From JACPPO01 sp965262505 (GTDB taxonomy: Bacteria > Acidobacteriota > Vicinamibacteria > Vicinamibacterales > UBA2999): a stretch of 64,000 nt of DNA. The position numbers and the translations under genes were made by a program. Location: positions 2,418,001 to 2,482,000 of the forward strand of contig CBDHFM010000030.1 of NCBI GenBank assembly GCA_965262505.1. The letters run 5' to 3'. The notes under the pieces are model-generated. The model worked only from the letters and a program-made list of their open reading frames with translations, ran no database searches and was not told the DNA's origin. Below, piece after piece: positions 62,341-64,000 of this stretch (position 1 is the stretch's first letter; each line of letters opens with the position of its first letter).

Positions 62341-63852
62341 TCAGTTGTAGTGCTTCTTCTTCCCCGCTCCGGCAGGCATCGGCATCGGGTCCGGAAACGC
62401 CGCTTCACGCGTGGGGCGCTGCACGGGCGTCTCGGTGGCGTGATAGCCGCGGTCGTCGTTGCGACTGATCTTCTTCATCGCCCACAGCCCTTCGAGCACG
62501 AAATCCACTCCCGACGCCAGCAGCGGCGCCGACGCCTTTGCCGGAATGCCCGCAGCCTGCGCCAGCTCCGTCAGCCCCTGCACCTCCCGTGTGCGCGCCA
62601 GCAACTCCTCGGCGCTCGTCGAGTCAGTCAGCTGCAGATTTCCGCCCAGGTCGAACCATTCCACCACCTGGCGGGTCTCGAGGTGGCCGAGATAGCCGTC
62701 AGCTACGCTGGCGACCGCAGCCCGTATCAGCTCACGCGCGATCACCTCGGCGCCCTTGAGCTCCCCCTCGTATTCCATTTCGAACTTTCCCGTGATGGAG
62801 GGGAGCGCCGCGTAGATGTCGGTCACGCGCGGGACCGCGACCGGTTCGTCGCTCACCAGCGCTCGGCGCTCGGCGTTGGACACCACATTCTCGATGGCCG
62901 AAATCGGCAGCCTCTGACTGACGCCGGACCGCTTGTCGATGCGGCGATCCTGCCGTGCCTGGAACGCGATCTCCTCGACGACTTCGGCCACGAAGGCCGG
63001 CACGTCGGTGCGAAGCGAGGACTCGTTGCGCGTGAGCCACGCCTCCTGGGCGGTAATCGTCATTCCTTCGGCGCGGCCCGCCGGGTAGTGCGTTCGGATT
63101 TCCGACCCGATGCGGTCCTTGAGCGGCGTGATGATCTTGCCGCGCGCGGTGTAGTCCTCTGGATTGGCCGTGAACGCCATCAGCACGTCCAGCGGAAGCC
63201 GAACGGGATAGCCCTTAATCTGCACGTCGCCTTCCTGCAGGATGTTGAAGAGCCCCACCTGGATCTTGCCGGCGAGGTCAGGGAGTTCGTTGACGGCGAA
63301 GATGCCGCGGTTCGCCCTCGGCAGCAGGCCGTAGTGCATCGTCAGCTCGCTCGAGAGCTGCAGTCCTGATTTCGCGGCTTTGATCGGATCGATATCGCCG
63401 ACCATGTCGGCAATCGTCACGTCTGGTGTGGCGAGTTTCTCCACGTAGCGCCCGTCACGCGGCAGCCACGCGACGGGGGCGCGGTCGCCTTCGGAGGCGA
63501 CGCGGGCCCGGCACGGCCCGCAGATCGGCGCGAGCGGATCGTCGTTGATCTCGCATCCCGGCATCACGGGTACGGCGTCGTCCAGGAGCGTGACGAGCGC
63601 GCGCAGCAGCCGCGTCTTCGCCTGGCCACGCAGGCCCAGCAGGATGAAGTTGTGTCGCGACAGGAGTGCGTTCACCAGTTGCGGGACCACGGTCTCGTCG
63701 AAGCCGACGATCCCGGGAAAGAGCCTCTCGCCGGCGCGCAGCTTGCGGATGAGGTTCTGGCGAACCTCCTCATGGACGCTGCGACGGAGGACGTCACCGC
63801 TCTCGACGGCGCGCCGCAGATCGCCGACCGTGGTCACCTTGAAATTCGACAT
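62341..63852 (-). CDS. MoxR/Mg-chelatase-like AAA+ ATPase
   Basis: 503 aa. Walker A variant ILLGLRGQAKTRLLRALVTL; a Cys-containing insert PGCEINDDPLAPICGPCRAR (possible metal site); DMVGDIDPIKAAKSGLQLSS; Walker B/sensor region NRGIFAVNELPDLAGKIQVG (FAVNE rather than LxDE), LNILQEGDVQIKGYPVRLP-type loop and AFTANPEDYTARGKIITPLK. Chelatase-type ATPases act with VWA partners to remodel proteins or insert metals; target unknown. Confidence 0.88.
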   Translation of the reverse strand: MSNFKVTTVGDLRRAVESGDVLRRSVHEEVRQNLIRKLRAGERLFPGIVGFDETVVPQLVNALLSRHNFILLGLRGQAKTRLLRALVTLLDDAVPVMPGCEINDDPLAPICGPCRARVASEGDRAPVAWLPRDGRYVEKLATPDVTIADMVGDIDPIKAAKSGLQLSSELTMHYGLLPRANRGIFAVNELPDLAGKIQVGLFNILQEGDVQIKGYPVRLPLDVLMAFTANPEDYTARGKIITPLKDRIGSEIRTHYPAGRAEGMTITAQEAWLTRNESSLRTDVPAFVAEVVEEIAFQARQDRRIDKRSGVSQRLPISAIENVVSNAERRALVSDEPVAVPRVTDIYAALPSITGKFEMEYEGELKGAEVIARELIRAAVASVADGYLGHLETRQVVEWFDLGGNLQLTDSTSAEELLARTREVQGLTELAQAAGIPAKASAPLLASGVDFVLEGLWAMKKISRNDDRGYHATETPVQRPTREAAFPDPMPMPAGAGKKKHYN

Positions 63853-63895
63853 ACCGCGATTCTACTAGTACCTCGCCGCAGTGGATCTGACCGGT

Positions 63896-64000
63896 TCACG
63901 CGGCGGCTTTGGCCCGACCAGCGGGTTGCGGATACACACGGCCGAGCTTTTCGCGAGCACGGTCGACTGTAAACATCCAGTGGATGCGCGCCTTCTCGTC
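63896..64000 (-). CDS. C-terminal end of an IS630-type transposase (partial)
   Basis: Minus-strand frame open to the window edge, ending DEKARIHWMFTVDRAREKLG, RVYPQPAGRAKAAA and stop at 63896. ARIHWMFTVDRAR-K-GR-YP is the usual C-terminus of IS630-group transposases, a different subtype from the copy at 27437-28460. The rest lies beyond the window. Confidence 0.7.
   Translation of the reverse strand, partial: DEKARIHWMFTVDRAREKLGRVYPQPAGRAKAAA

Noticed and set aside
63861..63890. CTAGTAC and GGATCTGAC near the window end as another IS701 terminus
   Set aside because: Only seven contiguous bases match the left end and the right-end motif is not in the correct position. The nearby coding remnant is IS630-type.

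Overview
The window is GC-rich, gene-dense bacterial chromosome that looks like an Acidobacteriota genome, probably Vicinamibacteria-like. That placement is an inference: there is no rRNA gene here. It rests on GC content, a Gram-negative gene set (lgt/lspA lipoprotein maturation, TonB-ExbB-ExbD), many GTG/TTG starts, class I fumarase, a paired MoxR-type ATPase and VWA protein, and a radical SAM protein of the MJ0619/Tes-like type. The backbone is housekeeping, with an unusually heavy load of insertion sequences of at least six families.

Layout. 1-8.5 kb: an exported protein cut by the window edge, an IS701-type element, tRNA-Ala(GGC), a MobA-like nucleotidyltransferase, a cold-shock protein, a DUF218 protein, and a tightly overlapping minus-strand operon (Fur-ferritin fusion, PHP phosphatase, degenerate ABC ATPase) whose first gene has an ISAzo13-type element four bases before its start codon. 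8.5-23.8 kb: A-type Fe-S carrier and fumarase (minus), then a long plus-strand run: exported methyltransferase, thiD, moaE-moaD, prfA-prmC-HIT, ileS-lspA-lgt-rluD and a frameshifted NUDIX gene. After a DksA-like gene come a Zn-ribbon protein, rpmB and a RidA gene. 23.8-38.3 kb: rel, a TPR lipoprotein, an IS630 element, tonB-exbB-exbD-exbD, then tgt-yajC-secD-secF-uppP-DUF502 on the minus strand, and ddl with an internal C15 tract. 38.4-45.5 kb: an IS nest. It starts with a tiny transcription unit for a 15-residue lysine-rich peptide, then a frameshifted ISAzo13 copy, an IS3 element inside a beta-propeller pseudogene, an IS256 element inside an IS30 element, a 40-bp-arm inverted repeat and an orphan IS701 end. 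45.5-64 kb: a NicO/HoxN-like transporter, an SDR, the Tes-like radical SAM gene, gltB-gltD, a YpdA-like reductase, a RelE/ParE toxin-antitoxin pair, two more ISAzo13 copies, a LON-domain protein, VWA and MoxR-type genes, and the C-terminus of an IS630 transposase at the edge.

How it works together. The clusters cover translation termination and release-factor methylation, lipoprotein maturation, Sec export, energised outer-membrane transport, ammonium assimilation (GOGAT), molybdopterin synthesis and the stringent response. The most unusual items are the Fur-ferritin fusion operon, the Tes-like radical SAM protein, a roughly 141-bp terminal-inverted-repeat element present three times and each time next to gene 3' ends, the 15-aa peptide unit, and a tendency for IS elements to sit exactly on stop codons.
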